From contig CANNKG010000026.1 of assembly GCA_947505105.1 (NCBI GenBank), forward strand, positions 1-40,684: a DNA stretch of 40,684 nt, written 5' to 3'. Below the pieces are notes generated by a model, which had not been told where the DNA came from, did not search any database, and was given only the letters and a program-made list of their open reading frames with translations. This document shows, in pieces, positions 25,191-34,624 of this stretch (its first letter is position 1; each line of letters starts with the position of its first letter). Position numbers and translations under genes: made by a program. Source of the stretch: Methylococcaceae bacterium (GTDB lineage Bacteria; Pseudomonadota; Gammaproteobacteria; Methylococcales; Methylomonadaceae).

Positions 25191-26204
25191 CTACCTTAAT
25201 ACGCCGCTCGGATGCGAATAGCTGTCCAAGACCTGTACATAATTCGCTCGTTCATAAGCACTTGGATCAATTGCATGTTGCTGGCTGACACTGCCTTTAA
25301 GTTGGCTAATCGATTCGTATTCATGGCTAGTCAGCCAAGCTTCAAGTTCATTGCGCATTGTGGTCAGCGTCGCTGCGCCGGATTTAAGTAACACGCTGCA
25401 CAGATGCACAACATCCGCTCCAGCCAGCAGGGCTTTGATCACATCATCGCTGTTGTGGAAGCCACCAGTCACGGCCAAGGAAATATTGACCTTGCCGTAT
25501 AGCAAGGCGGTCCAGCGAATCCGTAGCAAGGCTTCCTGCGAGGAGGATAGCTCCAGTTTGGGAATGACTTCAAGCGTTTCAAGATCGATATCGGGTTGAT
25601 AAAAGCGGTTGAAAATGGCGATACCATCGACACCAGCGGCTTCTAGATGTTTAGCGAAATTTACCGGTGAGCTGAATTGTGGGGACAATTTCATGGTGAT
25701 CGGAATGCTGACCTGACGTTTGAGTTCCTGCAAAATTGTTAGATAGCGGTTTTCGACCATTTCGCTGCTATCTTCGGGATTGGCCGCCAAGTGGTAAACG
25801 TTTAATTCCAGAGCATCGGCACCTGCTTGCTGGAGTTGCTTGCCGTACTCGACCCAGCCGGTCAGCGATGTTCCGTTTAAGCTGGCGATGACCGGGATGC
25901 TTAAAGCACTTTTGATTTTGTGCAGATTTTCCAGGTATTGTTCCTGATAAGTTTGCATATCGTGCGGCACCGGATGAAATGAATCGGCTTCGCCGTGACC
26001 AATGGCTTGATGGAAAAAGAAGCGTTCCATTTGTCGTTCTTCGGCTTCGATTTTTTCCTCGAACAAGGAATGCATAACCAGCGCGGATGCACCTGCATCT
26101 TCGAGCCGTTTAGCGGAAGCGGCATCTTTACTGAACGGTGAGGCTGACGGTACTAGGGGATGCGCCAGTGTTAATCCCAGATAAGTGGTGCTTAAATCAA
26201 CCAT
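25191..26204 (-). CDS. Dihydroorotate dehydrogenase-like flavoprotein
   Basis: A 337-residue FMN-dependent TIM barrel of the dihydroorotate dehydrogenase type. The ATG at 26204 has GGAGA 7 bases upstream and overlaps the nifJ stop by 8 bases (ATGGTTGA). Motifs: LTLAHPLVPSASPFSKDAAS at the start, IPVIASLNGTS, ALELNVYHLA with the Asn that contacts orotate, and ITMKLSPQFS with the conserved Lys. The lengthy SVSQQHAIDPSAYERANYVQ tail is usual for this subgroup, often annotated as dihydroorotate-dehydrogenase-like and found next to pyruvate:ferredoxin oxidoreductase genes rather than with pyr genes. The substrate is therefore uncertain; a role in pyrimidine synthesis is not shown. Confidence 0.85.
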   Translation of the reverse strand: MVDLSTTYLGLTLAHPLVPSASPFSKDAASAKRLEDAGASALVMHSLFEEKIEAEERQMERFFFHQAIGHGEADSFHPVPHDMQTYQEQYLENLHKIKSALSIPVIASLNGTSLTGWVEYGKQLQQAGADALELNVYHLAANPEDSSEMVENRYLTILQELKRQVSIPITMKLSPQFSSPVNFAKHLEAAGVDGIAIFNRFYQPDIDLETLEVIPKLELSSSQEALLRIRWTALLYGKVNISLAVTGGFHNSDDVIKALLAGADVVHLCSVLLKSGAATLTTMRNELEAWLTSHEYESISQLKGSVSQQHAIDPSAYERANYVQVLDSYSHPSGVLR

Positions 26205-29200
26205 GGTCTTTCTCCGTAGCAGGGTCAGTTTTGATTTGGGCTTTGATTGCGGTGACACTGGTGTTTTCGTGCCATTCCAATTCAGAGAGCTGTTTGTAAT
26301 AGTGGTAACGGTTTTTGACTTCTTGCTGAGCCTGTTCTAAGAAGCGTTCGGCATCTTCAGGATGGCTTTGCCAGAGCATGCTGAAACGGGTTTCGGTTTT
26401 GACGAAATCGCGCAGAGGGATTGAGGGTTCCGCTGAGTCAAGATGCATCGGATTCTTGCCCTCTCTGATCTTATTCGGATTGAAACGGAACAATGGCCAG
26501 TGCCCGCTCTTGACCGCAAGATTTTGTTGCCGGTGGTTGTTAGACATATCGACGCCATGCGCGATGCACGGGGCATAAGCGATGATGATGGAGGGCCCGT
26601 CATGCGCTTCGGCTTCCAAAAAGGCATTCAGCGTTTGGATGTCTTTACCTGCATAGGCGACATGGGCAACGTAGACGTTGCTGTAATCCATCGCCAGTAA
26701 CGCTAAATCCTTTTTGACCTGGGCTTTGCCGCCGGCCGCAAATTTGGCGACTGCGCCTAAGGGGGTCGATTTGGAATTTTGACCGCCGGTATTAGAATAG
26801 ACTTCGGTATCGAGCACTAAAATATTGACGTTGCGGCCACTCGCAAGGACGTGGTCTAGGCCGCCATATCCGATATCGTAGGCCCAGCCATCGCCGCCGA
26901 CGATCCAGACGCTTTTTTTGCACAGATAATCAGCTAATTCAAGCAACAGGCGCGCTTTCGGTTCGTCGATTGCGGCTAACAGTTGTTTGAGTTCTTTGAT
27001 GCGTTCGCGTTGTTCATAAATACCGGCTTCATCATGTTGATCGGCATTGACAATCGCGTCGATGCGTTCCTGACCGAGTTGCGCCGAATAGAGGTTCAAT
27101 AATTCGCGCGCCTGCTCGTTGTGTTTGTCGATCGCAATGCGCATCCCTAAACCGAATTCGGCATTATCTTCGAACAACGAATTGCTCCAGGCAGGTCCGC
27201 GTCCGTCGGCGTTTTTAGTCCACGGCGTCGTCGGCAAATTGCCGCCGTAAATCGATGAGCAACCGGTTGCATTGGCGACAATCATGCGGTCGCCGAATAA
27301 TTGCGAGGCCAGTTTCAGATAGGGGGTTTCGCCGCAGCCGACGCAAGCACCTGAGAATTCAAATAAAGGCTGCATGACCATCGAGCCTTTGATGGTGCTG
27401 GTTTTAATCAAGCGGCGATCATATTCGGGCAAACTCAAAAAGAATTCAAAGTTATCGCGTTCGCTGGCGCGTAAGTCAGGCTGCGGTTGCATATTGAGCG
27501 CCTTGCGACTGGCGTTTGATTTATCGCGGATCGGGCAAATATCGACGCATAAGGTACAGCCGGTGCAATCTTCCGGTGCGACTTGATAAGAAATAGCCAG
27601 TCCTGACGGAAAGTCTTTGCCAAGCATCGGCGCGTATTTGAAAGTCGGTGGCGCATTTTGGGCAGCTTCGATCGGGAAGATTTTACTGCGAATCGCCGCA
27701 TGTGGGCAAACCATCGGACATTTGCCGCATTGGGTACATAGCTCGGTCTCCCAGACCGGAATTTCAAGCGCTAGATTGCGTTTTTCATAAGCCGCAGTGC
27801 CGGTTGGGAAAGTGCCGTCGATCGGCATTGCACTGACCGGCAACAAGTCGCCATGTCCCGCAATAATTTCGCCAGTGACCTTTCGGATAAAGTCAGGTGC
27901 AGAAGCTTTGATCAGCGATTGAATATCGAAGCTGCTGGTTGTTGCTTTTGGAATCGGCACTTGATGCAGACTGGCGAGCGTTTCGTCGATTGCCTTGAAA
28001 TTCAGTTCGACAATGCGCTGGCCTTTTTTGCCGTAAGTTTTTTCGACCGCATGTTTAATCGCTTCAATCGCTTGGTCTTGCGGTAAGACCCCCGATATCG
28101 CAAAGAAACAGGTTTGCATAATGGTATTGATGCGTTTGCCCATACCGGTTTTTTCAGCGACCGCGTAACCATCGATCACATAAAAACGAATGTTCTTGGC
28201 GATCATTTGCTGTTGCATTTTAAGCGGCAGAGAATGCCAAATTTGCTCGACCGGTTCTGGCGAGTTCAACAGAAATACCGAATTTTCGGCGGCATTATCG
28301 AGCATGTTGTACCGATCTAAAAAAATCGTCTGATGACAGCCGATGAAATTGGCATCATTTTCGCCGATTAGATAGGTCGAGCGAATCGGTTTGGGGCCGA
28401 AACGCAAATGCGAGACCGTGACTGCGCCGGATTTTTTCGAGTCATAGACGAAATAGCCTTGGGCGAATAAATCGGTCGCTTCGCCGATGATCTTGATACT
28501 ATTTTTATTGGCGCTGACTGTACCATCGCTACCAAGACCATAAAACATCGCTTGCACCATCCCGTCATGGGCGTCGGTACGGTAAGCGTTATCCCAGTCT
28601 AGGCTGGTATGACCGACATCGTCGTGAATGCCGATCGTGAATTGATTTTTCGGTTGGGGTGCTTTAAGTTCATCGAACACCGCCTTGATCATACCGGGTG
28701 TGAATTCTTTCGACGACAAGCCATAGCGACCGCCGACCACTTTCGGCAGCGTTGCAAATCTGCCGGCACCGCTCAAAAAATCTTGAGCAAGTGCGCCTAA
28801 CACATCTTTATACAGCGGTTCGCCGTCGGCGCCGGGTTCTTTGGTACGATCAAGCACCGCAATTTTTTGGCAGGTGGCAGGAATCGCGGCAAGTAAGGCA
28901 CTGGCATTGAAAGGTCTGAATAAGCGAACCAGCACCACACCGACCGCTTCACCTTGGCGGTTCAGATAATCGACGGTTTCGGCAACCGCTTCAGCTCCCG
29001 AACCCATAATAATCACGATGCGTTCGGCCTTATCTGAACCCACATAATCGAACAGCCGATAGTGCCGCCCGGTCAAGGCGGCGAATTTATCCATCGCTGT
29101 TTGAACGATCTGCGGCAGCGCTTGATAATACGGATTGACGGTTTCGCGGCCCTGAAAATAAACATCGGGGTTTTGCGCGGTGCCGCGCATCACCGGATTA

Positions 29201-29835
29201 TCGGGAGTCAAGGCGCGGCGTTTATGTGCCGATACCCATTGCTCTTGAATTAGCGCATGCAATACTTCATCGTCGATTGCCTGAATTTTCGAAACTTCGT
29301 GCGAGGTTCTAAAGCCGTCGAAGAAATGCATAAATGGAATGCGGCCTTCAAGACTTGCGGCTTGGGAGATTAACGCAAAATCCATCGCCTCTTGCGGGGA
29401 ATTGGAGCAGAGCATCGCGTAGCCAGTCATGCGCGCTGACATGACGTCGCTATGGTCGCCGAAAATTGATAAACCCTGACAAGCCAAGGAACGCGCCGCG
29501 ATATGAAACACGGTCGGTGTCAATTCACCGGCAATTTTGTACATATTCGGCAGCATCAAAAGTAAGCCTTGCGAGGCGGTAAACGTCGTCGCCAATGCCC
29601 CTGCCTGCAAGGCACCGTGGATCGCCCCAGCTGCCCCCGCCTCACTTTGCATTTCAGTGACTTGCGGCACTGTACCCCAGAGATTGACCTGCCCGCGTGA
29701 TGACCATTCATCGGCCCATTCGCCCATGTTCGACGAGGGCGTAATTGGATAAATGGCGATCACTTCGTTAAGCATGTGGGCGATGGTTGCGACTGCCTGA
29801 TTACCGTCGATGGTCAGAGTTTCTTGAGTTTGCAT
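26197..29835 (-). CDS. nifJ: Pyruvate:ferredoxin (flavodoxin) oxidoreductase
   Basis: A single-chain NifJ enzyme of 1212 residues. It oxidises pyruvate and CoA to acetyl-CoA and CO2, reducing ferredoxin or flavodoxin. Domain order is standard: the PorA-like region with AIYPITPSSNMGEWADEW, domain II, a gamma domain with FGPKPIRSTYLIGE, two ferredoxin clusters (CTQCGKCPMVCPHAAI near residue 690 and CTGCTLCVDICPIRD near 750), and the thiamine diphosphate domain with CVGCGETPYLK, ANATGCSSIYGGN and GGDGWAYDIGYGGLDH. All cluster Cys are present. It is first of a three-gene operon with a dihydroorotate-dehydrogenase-like protein and DUF2721. Useful in low-oxygen or nitrogen-fixing metabolism. Confidence 0.97.
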   Translation of the reverse strand: MQTQETLTIDGNQAVATIAHMLNEVIAIYPITPSSNMGEWADEWSSRGQVNLWGTVPQVTEMQSEAGAAGAIHGALQAGALATTFTASQGLLLMLPNMYKIAGELTPTVFHIAARSLACQGLSIFGDHSDVMSARMTGYAMLCSNSPQEAMDFALISQAASLEGRIPFMHFFDGFRTSHEVSKIQAIDDEVLHALIQEQWVSAHKRRALTPDNPVMRGTAQNPDVYFQGRETVNPYYQALPQIVQTAMDKFAALTGRHYRLFDYVGSDKAERIVIIMGSGAEAVAETVDYLNRQGEAVGVVLVRLFRPFNASALLAAIPATCQKIAVLDRTKEPGADGEPLYKDVLGALAQDFLSGAGRFATLPKVVGGRYGLSSKEFTPGMIKAVFDELKAPQPKNQFTIGIHDDVGHTSLDWDNAYRTDAHDGMVQAMFYGLGSDGTVSANKNSIKIIGEATDLFAQGYFVYDSKKSGAVTVSHLRFGPKPIRSTYLIGENDANFIGCHQTIFLDRYNMLDNAAENSVFLLNSPEPVEQIWHSLPLKMQQQMIAKNIRFYVIDGYAVAEKTGMGKRINTIMQTCFFAISGVLPQDQAIEAIKHAVEKTYGKKGQRIVELNFKAIDETLASLHQVPIPKATTSSFDIQSLIKASAPDFIRKVTGEIIAGHGDLLPVSAMPIDGTFPTGTAAYEKRNLALEIPVWETELCTQCGKCPMVCPHAAIRSKIFPIEAAQNAPPTFKYAPMLGKDFPSGLAISYQVAPEDCTGCTLCVDICPIRDKSNASRKALNMQPQPDLRASERDNFEFFLSLPEYDRRLIKTSTIKGSMVMQPLFEFSGACVGCGETPYLKLASQLFGDRMIVANATGCSSIYGGNLPTTPWTKNADGRGPAWSNSLFEDNAEFGLGMRIAIDKHNEQARELLNLYSAQLGQERIDAIVNADQHDEAGIYEQRERIKELKQLLAAIDEPKARLLLELADYLCKKSVWIVGGDGWAYDIGYGGLDHVLASGRNVNILVLDTEVYSNTGGQNSKSTPLGAVAKFAAGGKAQVKKDLALLAMDYSNVYVAHVAYAGKDIQTLNAFLEAEAHDGPSIIIAYAPCIAHGVDMSNNHRQQNLAVKSGHWPLFRFNPNKIREGKNPMHLDSAEPSIPLRDFVKTETRFSMLWQSHPEDAERFLEQAQQEVKNRYHYYKQLSELEWHENTSVTAIKAQIKTDPATEKDHG

Positions 29836-30105
29836 TTAACCGCTCCTGATGTGAACAATTACGAGGGATAGTCGATAAGACTGGGGCAATTGATCTTTAG
29901 AGCATAGTCAATTTATGGGATAAACTCAATCAAGGACGATAATTATTTTTAGGGGAAAATGTATTGTTATTAAAGGGTAGTACTGTAATTTAATGATTAA
30001 AAACCAAACTTAAGTTGACCTGTGAAGGGTTAGTATTTATGCGAAGCTTGGTGATACCATAGCCAAAATTGTTTACTAGGTTTTATTGAGTTAAGGAGAC
30101 AGTGT

Positions 30106-31095
30106 TTGTTATCAACTATTCAGAATCAGATGGTCATGAAATGCGTGGCTTATCAAAATGGTGTCAGCATCGGCGAGGTCACGGTTGAAGACATCAGTGA
30201 AGTGATAAATCAGGATAATACCTTTGTTTGGCTTGGTTTGCGCGAAGCGAACAGCGATTTATTAAATCAGATCCAAACTGAATTTTGTTTGCATGAATTG
30301 GCGGTTGAAGACGCCCGTTCCGCGCATCAGCGCCCTAAGTTGGAAGAATATGGCGAATCGTTGTTCATCGTTTTGCATACGGCTTATTTAGTTGATAACC
30401 ATATTGAATTTGGCGAAACGCATTTATTTCTCGGCCCGAAATTTTTGGCAACGATCAGGCATGGCGGTTCGAGCAGTCATCAAAAAGTGCGCGATCGTTG
30501 TGAATCCTTGCCGCATCAGCTCTCAAAGGGACCTGGATTTGCGCTGTATGCGATTATGGATTTCATCGTCGATAATTATGTACCGGTGATCGAAGTTTTG
30601 CAGGCGCGTTTCGATGTGATTGAGGCAGATATTTTTCATCACCATCCGAGCCGAGAGACGATGGAAAATCTTTACGCCTTAAAGCGCGAACTGCTACTGC
30701 TTGAAAGTGCCATCAATCCGGTCATCGATATTTGCAATCAGTTGATGCACGCCCATAATGGCGTGATTCCCAAAGATATCCGCGTGTACTTCCGGGATAT
30801 TGCCGATCATATCAAACGTATCGACCAGACTATTAAAGGCATCCGCGAAATGTTGGTCGCGGCAATGCAGGTGCATTTGACTTTTGAAACCGTGCGCCAG
30901 AATGAAGTGGTCAAGCGTCTGGCCGGATGGGGGGCGATTTTGGCGATACCGACCATGGTCTTTAGTTGGTATGGGATGAATTTCAAACATATGCCCGAGT
31001 TGGAATGGATTTTCAGTTATCCCCTGGTACTCGGGACCGTTGCGTTTTGTAGCTTGTATTTATATTGGCGGTTAAAAAGAGCGCAATGGTTATAG
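30106..31095 (+). CDS. corA: CorA family divalent metal transporter
   Basis: A 329-residue CorA-type channel for magnesium, cobalt or nickel. The large acidic cytosolic domain includes ELAVEDARSAHQRPKLEEYG (typical of the family), followed by the stalk helix and two C-terminal membrane helices; the pore motif is the Y-G-M-N in FSWYGMNFKHMPELEW near residue 290. The start is probably the TTG at 30106, because AAGGAGA lies 7 bases before it; the alternative ATG at 30130 has no good ribosome site. It is a single gene, convergent with the halogenase-like gene 3 bases away, so there is no room for a terminator between them. Confidence 0.9.
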   Translation: MLSTIQNQMVMKCVAYQNGVSIGEVTVEDISEVINQDNTFVWLGLREANSDLLNQIQTEFCLHELAVEDARSAHQRPKLEEYGESLFIVLHTAYLVDNHIEFGETHLFLGPKFLATIRHGGSSSHQKVRDRCESLPHQLSKGPGFALYAIMDFIVDNYVPVIEVLQARFDVIEADIFHHHPSRETMENLYALKRELLLLESAINPVIDICNQLMHAHNGVIPKDIRVYFRDIADHIKRIDQTIKGIREMLVAAMQVHLTFETVRQNEVVKRLAGWGAILAIPTMVFSWYGMNFKHMPELEWIFSYPLVLGTVAFCSLYLYWRLKRAQWL

Positions 31096-31097
31096 GA

Positions 31098-32288
31098 TCA
31101 GGCCATTTTGTTGCGACCTCTCAATAAACTTTGCTGGAATTGATTATTGTCCAACCATAGATCACCCGCCAACATTGCGGTAATCTCCTGCTTGACGCGC
31201 TCGTCCCGATCAGCCTCGAAAAACAAGTTATGGACTAAATTGGAGCTGTAAAAGCGCTCGACCATCAAATGCATGCTTTGAAAACCAATTTGATAGATCT
31301 CATCGGTTTTGGCGTGCAAGTCCGGGTCGGCTTCGGTGCCGGTTTGAAAACCTTCATGGAGCCGATCGGCAATTAATTCGGCGGTTTTGAGGGCAAAGAA
31401 GAATCCTGAAGAAAACACCGGATCCAAAAATCCTGAGGCATCGCCGCAACAGGCCAAGCGTTGACCATAGCGGCGACTATTCACATAGCTGAAATCCGCC
31501 TCAATTCGCAAATCCGCCCACAGTTCAGCGCCCTCCAGCAATTCCAGCATGCGCGGTGATGCGTTGATGTAATGATCAAACAATGCTTCACGTTTTAACT
31601 CTGTCGGATATGCTTTCTGGACAATTAAGCCTACGCTTAGACGCTGCTGGGTGAGTGGAATACACCAAATCCAGCCGATATCGGTGAGCAAAATTTCGAT
31701 GTTGCCAGTGGTGAATAATTGTTCGGTTTTGGGTGTGTTCGCCAAGTGATAATGTTTATAGAGCGCAAATTTGCCGAGATTGTCGAGCTTGTTGATCGAT
31801 TGATGGCTTTTGCCGCTTAACGCATTACGCCCTGTGGCATCGATAAAATAACGCCCTTGATAAACCGACTGATCACTATGGACGGTTACGCCCGACTCGT
31901 CACAGTTAAACGTAGTTACTTTTTCGTTTTGCCGCGCAGTTACTCCTTGTGTTGTTGCATTATTGAACAATTTTTCGTCTAGCACCGAACGTTCAACTTG
32001 AAAGGTGCGGTACTTGCCGCGCAACGGAAAATAAATGTGTTTGCCGGACTTTTCATCGATGAAATCTGCTCCGCTTTTGGGTAGATTATTCTGCGCCCAA
32101 TCGATACCGAGTCTTTGCATGATGGGTTCGGCTTTGGGTAGCATCGATTCGCCAATATGAAAGCGTGGATGCTCGCCCTGTTCCAGCAATAATACTTGAT
32201 AGCCGTATTGGGCAAGTAATGTGGCGGCCGTGCTGCCCGCAGGGCCGCCGCCGGCGACGATGATATCGTAATGATTAGGGGTTGGCAT
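31098..32288 (-). CDS. Halogenase-like FAD-dependent oxidoreductase
   Basis: A 396-residue flavoprotein. The chosen start at 32288 (MPTPNHYD) has GAGG about 10 bases upstream and overlaps the preceding gene by 14 bases. Residues 8-22 form the FAD site IIVAGGGPAGSTAATLL; GESMLPKAEP and FLDPVFSSGFFFALK match the family of flavin-dependent halogenases and geranylgeranyl-reductase-like proteins. The segment GWIWCIPL contains the W-x-W-x-I-P pattern described for flavin halogenases, and a Lys follows GESMLP as in them. It is third in an operon with two ketosynthases, so it may tailor a polyketide or fatty-acid-like product. Halogenation is unproven; a desaturase or hydroxylase role is equally possible. 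Confidence 0.75.
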   Translation of the reverse strand: MPTPNHYDIIVAGGGPAGSTAATLLAQYGYQVLLLEQGEHPRFHIGESMLPKAEPIMQRLGIDWAQNNLPKSGADFIDEKSGKHIYFPLRGKYRTFQVERSVLDEKLFNNATTQGVTARQNEKVTTFNCDESGVTVHSDQSVYQGRYFIDATGRNALSGKSHQSINKLDNLGKFALYKHYHLANTPKTEQLFTTGNIEILLTDIGWIWCIPLTQQRLSVGLIVQKAYPTELKREALFDHYINASPRMLELLEGAELWADLRIEADFSYVNSRRYGQRLACCGDASGFLDPVFSSGFFFALKTAELIADRLHEGFQTGTEADPDLHAKTDEIYQIGFQSMHLMVERFYSSNLVHNLFFEADRDERVKQEITAMLAGDLWLDNNQFQQSLLRGRNKMA

Positions 32289-33066
32289 AGGGGGGAGCCT
32301 CAAAGTGGGTACACCAAATGGCACCCTGATTGTTCAAAGGAATTAAGCTGTTGTTGGCAGACCGTGGAGCCGACAATGCACTTAACAATGGGATTGCAGC
32401 GGTCGCGGGAGCTGAATCAACCAATTTCGACCAGGATGGATCAAGGTTTGGCGCTAAATTTGGGTCGGTTGGACGATAAATTTCAGGCCGCGTGAGCGCG
32501 GCTTGTGCCGCGTCGGGTTCGGAGCTGAGAACAAAGGCACAGGCAAAGGCTTGTTCGCCAATCGGCGGGGCCAAGTATTGCGGCCAGCTTTCATCATAGC
32601 AAACCAGCAGCAAGTCGCCCGGCGTAACTTGGAGCTGGGTCCAGGCTTCGAGCAAACCGAGCGCAAAGGTATCATCGATTCCGGCGATCGCCGTGGTGGG
32701 GGCTTGGCATTCATGCAAAATACTCCAGTAACCCGCAGTGGTATTGTGCACGGAGTTATGAAATTGAGTTGGCGATAATAAGGCGTCTGGATCTGGCAGC
32801 AATCGACACAGTGCATCGGTCACCTGAATTTCGCCGCCCAGTGAGGCGAAAACTGATGGTAGCATTTTGGGGTCGACCTGGGCTTGGATGCAGGCGGCAG
32901 TTCCGGCAGTAATCGCTATGCGCGTGGTTAAGCTGGTGCGTCGCCGCATTGCCCCTGGAATCAGGGTGTTGTCGATCGGATTCACCGAGAGTCCGAACGC
33001 ATCGAGTAAATTGAGCTCAGGGCTGCAGGCGCTCGCACTTTTAATATAAATTCGAGAGTTAATCAT
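32275..33066 (-). CDS. Short beta-ketoacyl synthase/chain-length-factor-like protein
   Basis: A protein of 263 residues, with start ATG at 33066 overlapping the ketosynthase stop by 8 bases (ATGATTAA) and AGGA just upstream. It matches the short ketoacyl-synthase-like group (ketoacyl-synt_2): RRRTSLTTRIAITAG near residue 41, FASLGGEIQVTDALCRLL, then LSPTQFHNSVHNTTAGYWSI and LLLVCYDESWP. No catalytic Cys motif of condensing enzymes is seen, and length is about 60% of a full ketosynthase. Such proteins occur in aryl polyene and resorcinol-type loci, as partners of a full ketosynthase. Here the partner is the gene directly upstream. Confidence 0.75.
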   Translation of the reverse strand: MINSRIYIKSASACSPELNLLDAFGLSVNPIDNTLIPGAMRRRTSLTTRIAITAGTAACIQAQVDPKMLPSVFASLGGEIQVTDALCRLLPDPDALLSPTQFHNSVHNTTAGYWSILHECQAPTTAIAGIDDTFALGLLEAWTQLQVTPGDLLLVCYDESWPQYLAPPIGEQAFACAFVLSSEPDAAQAALTRPEIYRPTDPNLAPNLDPSWSKLVDSAPATAAIPLLSALSAPRSANNSLIPLNNQGAIWCTHFEAPPYANP

Positions 33067-34270
33067 GATGTCCTGCAATGATCAAACTGGCGTTGTTGCC
33101 GCCAAAGCCGAAGGAATTGCTCATCACAATATTTAACTTTTGGTTTTCGATAGGGTTTTTAATAACCTGGCAGTTAAATTCCTTGTCCACGTTTTCAAGA
33201 TTGGCGGTTCCGGGAATAAATTGATGTTGTAACGCCAGCAGGGCAATAACGGCTTCGAGTGCACCAGCCGCTCCCAGGGTATGACCGGTCAAGCTTTTGG
33301 TACCGCTGCAGCGCACTTCGTTGAATACTTGATAAACCGCCAACGCTTCGACCTGATCGTTGATTCGGGTGCCAGTGGCGTGAAGATTTAGATAATCGAT
33401 ATCTCCTGCTTCAAGTCCAGCAAATTGCAAGGCTTTGTTCATGGCCAGCATCGCTCCTCGGCCTTCCGGGTGCGGTGAGCTCATGTGATAGGCGTCGGAA
33501 GATTCACCGACGGCCAATAATTGTGCTTTGGTCGAAGTGGTTTCTGAACTTCTTTCGAGAACCAGTAGTGCGCCAGCCTCCCCTATATTAATGCCGCAAC
33601 GTTGTTGATCCATCGGTTGACATTGAGTGGCCGACAGCAAATCCAGACTTTTAAAACCACGTAAAGTCAGACGGCATAAAGTATCAACACCTCCAACCAA
33701 TACCGCGTCGCACACTCCACTCACGATCAAGCGTTGTCCGGCGGCAATTGCTTTGGCGCTGGATGAGCAAGCCGTCGATATCGCATAGCAGGGTCCCTCT
33801 AAACCGAGTTCTTTTTGCAGAAAGCGCGCGGTTGCCTGATAGGCATGACGAGTGACGAAATTGAAATCATCGGGCATTTTGTGCTGAACCAGAAATTTGG
33901 CATAGGCCGCTTCGCTTTCATAGAGTCCCGAAGTGCTGGTGCCCAGGACTACCCCAATTCGATCGACGCCATAGCGGGATTTTGACTGCTCTATGGCGCT
34001 ACGCACTCCGTCTTCAGGATGATTCAATGCCGCGAGCGCTACTTGAGCATTTCGACTTTCATAAACCTTTAAGTCTTTGGAAATACTTGGTAACGGGGTA
34101 TAAATTTCCCCCACTTGAGTTATAAACGGAATTTCAAATACGGCCAAAGGTGCAAGGCTTGAACGATTACCGCGTAATGCTTGATACAGCGCAGCATTGC
34201 CATAGCCGCAATGACTGATTGCGGAGTAGGCGCTGATCGTGACGGGCTTAAATGCTTGGGAATTTGCCAT
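33059..34270 (-). CDS. Beta-ketoacyl-ACP synthase, FabF type
   Basis: A 403-residue condensing enzyme. The active-site Cys is in AISTACSSSAKAIAAG (near residue 166), the first His in LNLHATGTRINDQVE and the second in LTGHTLGAAGALE, so the Cys-His-His triad is complete. SFGFGGNNASLI closes the fold as in FabF/KASII. It joins a malonyl-ACP unit to a growing acyl chain with loss of CO2. It is first of the minus-strand operon with the short synthase and the flavoprotein. No acyl carrier protein, ketoreductase or dehydratase lies beside it, so those would come from elsewhere. Confidence 0.9.
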   Translation of the reverse strand: MANSQAFKPVTISAYSAISHCGYGNAALYQALRGNRSSLAPLAVFEIPFITQVGEIYTPLPSISKDLKVYESRNAQVALAALNHPEDGVRSAIEQSKSRYGVDRIGVVLGTSTSGLYESEAAYAKFLVQHKMPDDFNFVTRHAYQATARFLQKELGLEGPCYAISTACSSSAKAIAAGQRLIVSGVCDAVLVGGVDTLCRLTLRGFKSLDLLSATQCQPMDQQRCGINIGEAGALLVLERSSETTSTKAQLLAVGESSDAYHMSSPHPEGRGAMLAMNKALQFAGLEAGDIDYLNLHATGTRINDQVEALAVYQVFNEVRCSGTKSLTGHTLGAAGALEAVIALLALQHQFIPGTANLENVDKEFNCQVIKNPIENQKLNIVMSNSFGFGGNNASLIIAGHHD

Positions 34271-34624
34271 TGATAATTTAGGGTAAAGCTTATTTGATTC
34301 GCCGTGATCTGATTGAGTGGATGGTTCGATAAAACTGAATAATTTTAGAGAACGTGTAAATATAAAAATACTTCAATGATCAAAATTTTCGGTAGATTAG
34401 CGTTCAATGTCCACAACACAAGTCGAGGATCAATGCGAATTTTAAGGGTAATGGCTTGTTGTCAATTGGACAATACGCGATACTAGGGAGCATTGTACCG
34501 TTTTTTGAATGATTTAAACCCGGAAGATTCTCAGGTTTTGTCGGTTGCCTTAACAGTTCCAACTTTAGGCAACTGCTCAAATTATCCATCTAGCCACTGT
34601 TATAGCGTTTCATTACCAGTTTAC
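34271..34624. other. Divergent promoter region
   Basis: This is the shared intergenic region between the ketosynthase operon and the exporter operon. The plus frame is open from a TTG at 34493, but the encoded first 44 residues do not look like protein and I treat them as a leader. It holds the promoter candidate at 34459-34486 and a hairpin GTTGCCT/AGGCAAC around 34543-34572 within that leader. Confidence 0.45.
34459..34486 (+). promoter_or_regulatory. Promoter candidate of the exporter operon with operator-like repeat
   Basis: TTGTCA (34459-34464), 16-base spacer, TACTAG (34481-34486). The bases TTGTC-AATTG-GACAA (34459-34473) form an inverted repeat lying over the -35 box, as expected for a regulator site. 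Supported by sequence shape only. Confidence 0.35.

Noticed and set aside
31098-34270. Full aryl polyene biosynthesis cluster
   Set aside because: Only a ketosynthase, a short synthase and a flavoprotein are present; acyl carrier proteins, ketoreductase, dehydratase, ammonia lyase and acyltransferase are all missing.
34493-34624. N-terminal extension of the DevC-type permease from the TTG at 34493
   Set aside because: The first 44 codons do not resemble the family, whose start aligns with the ATG at 34625.
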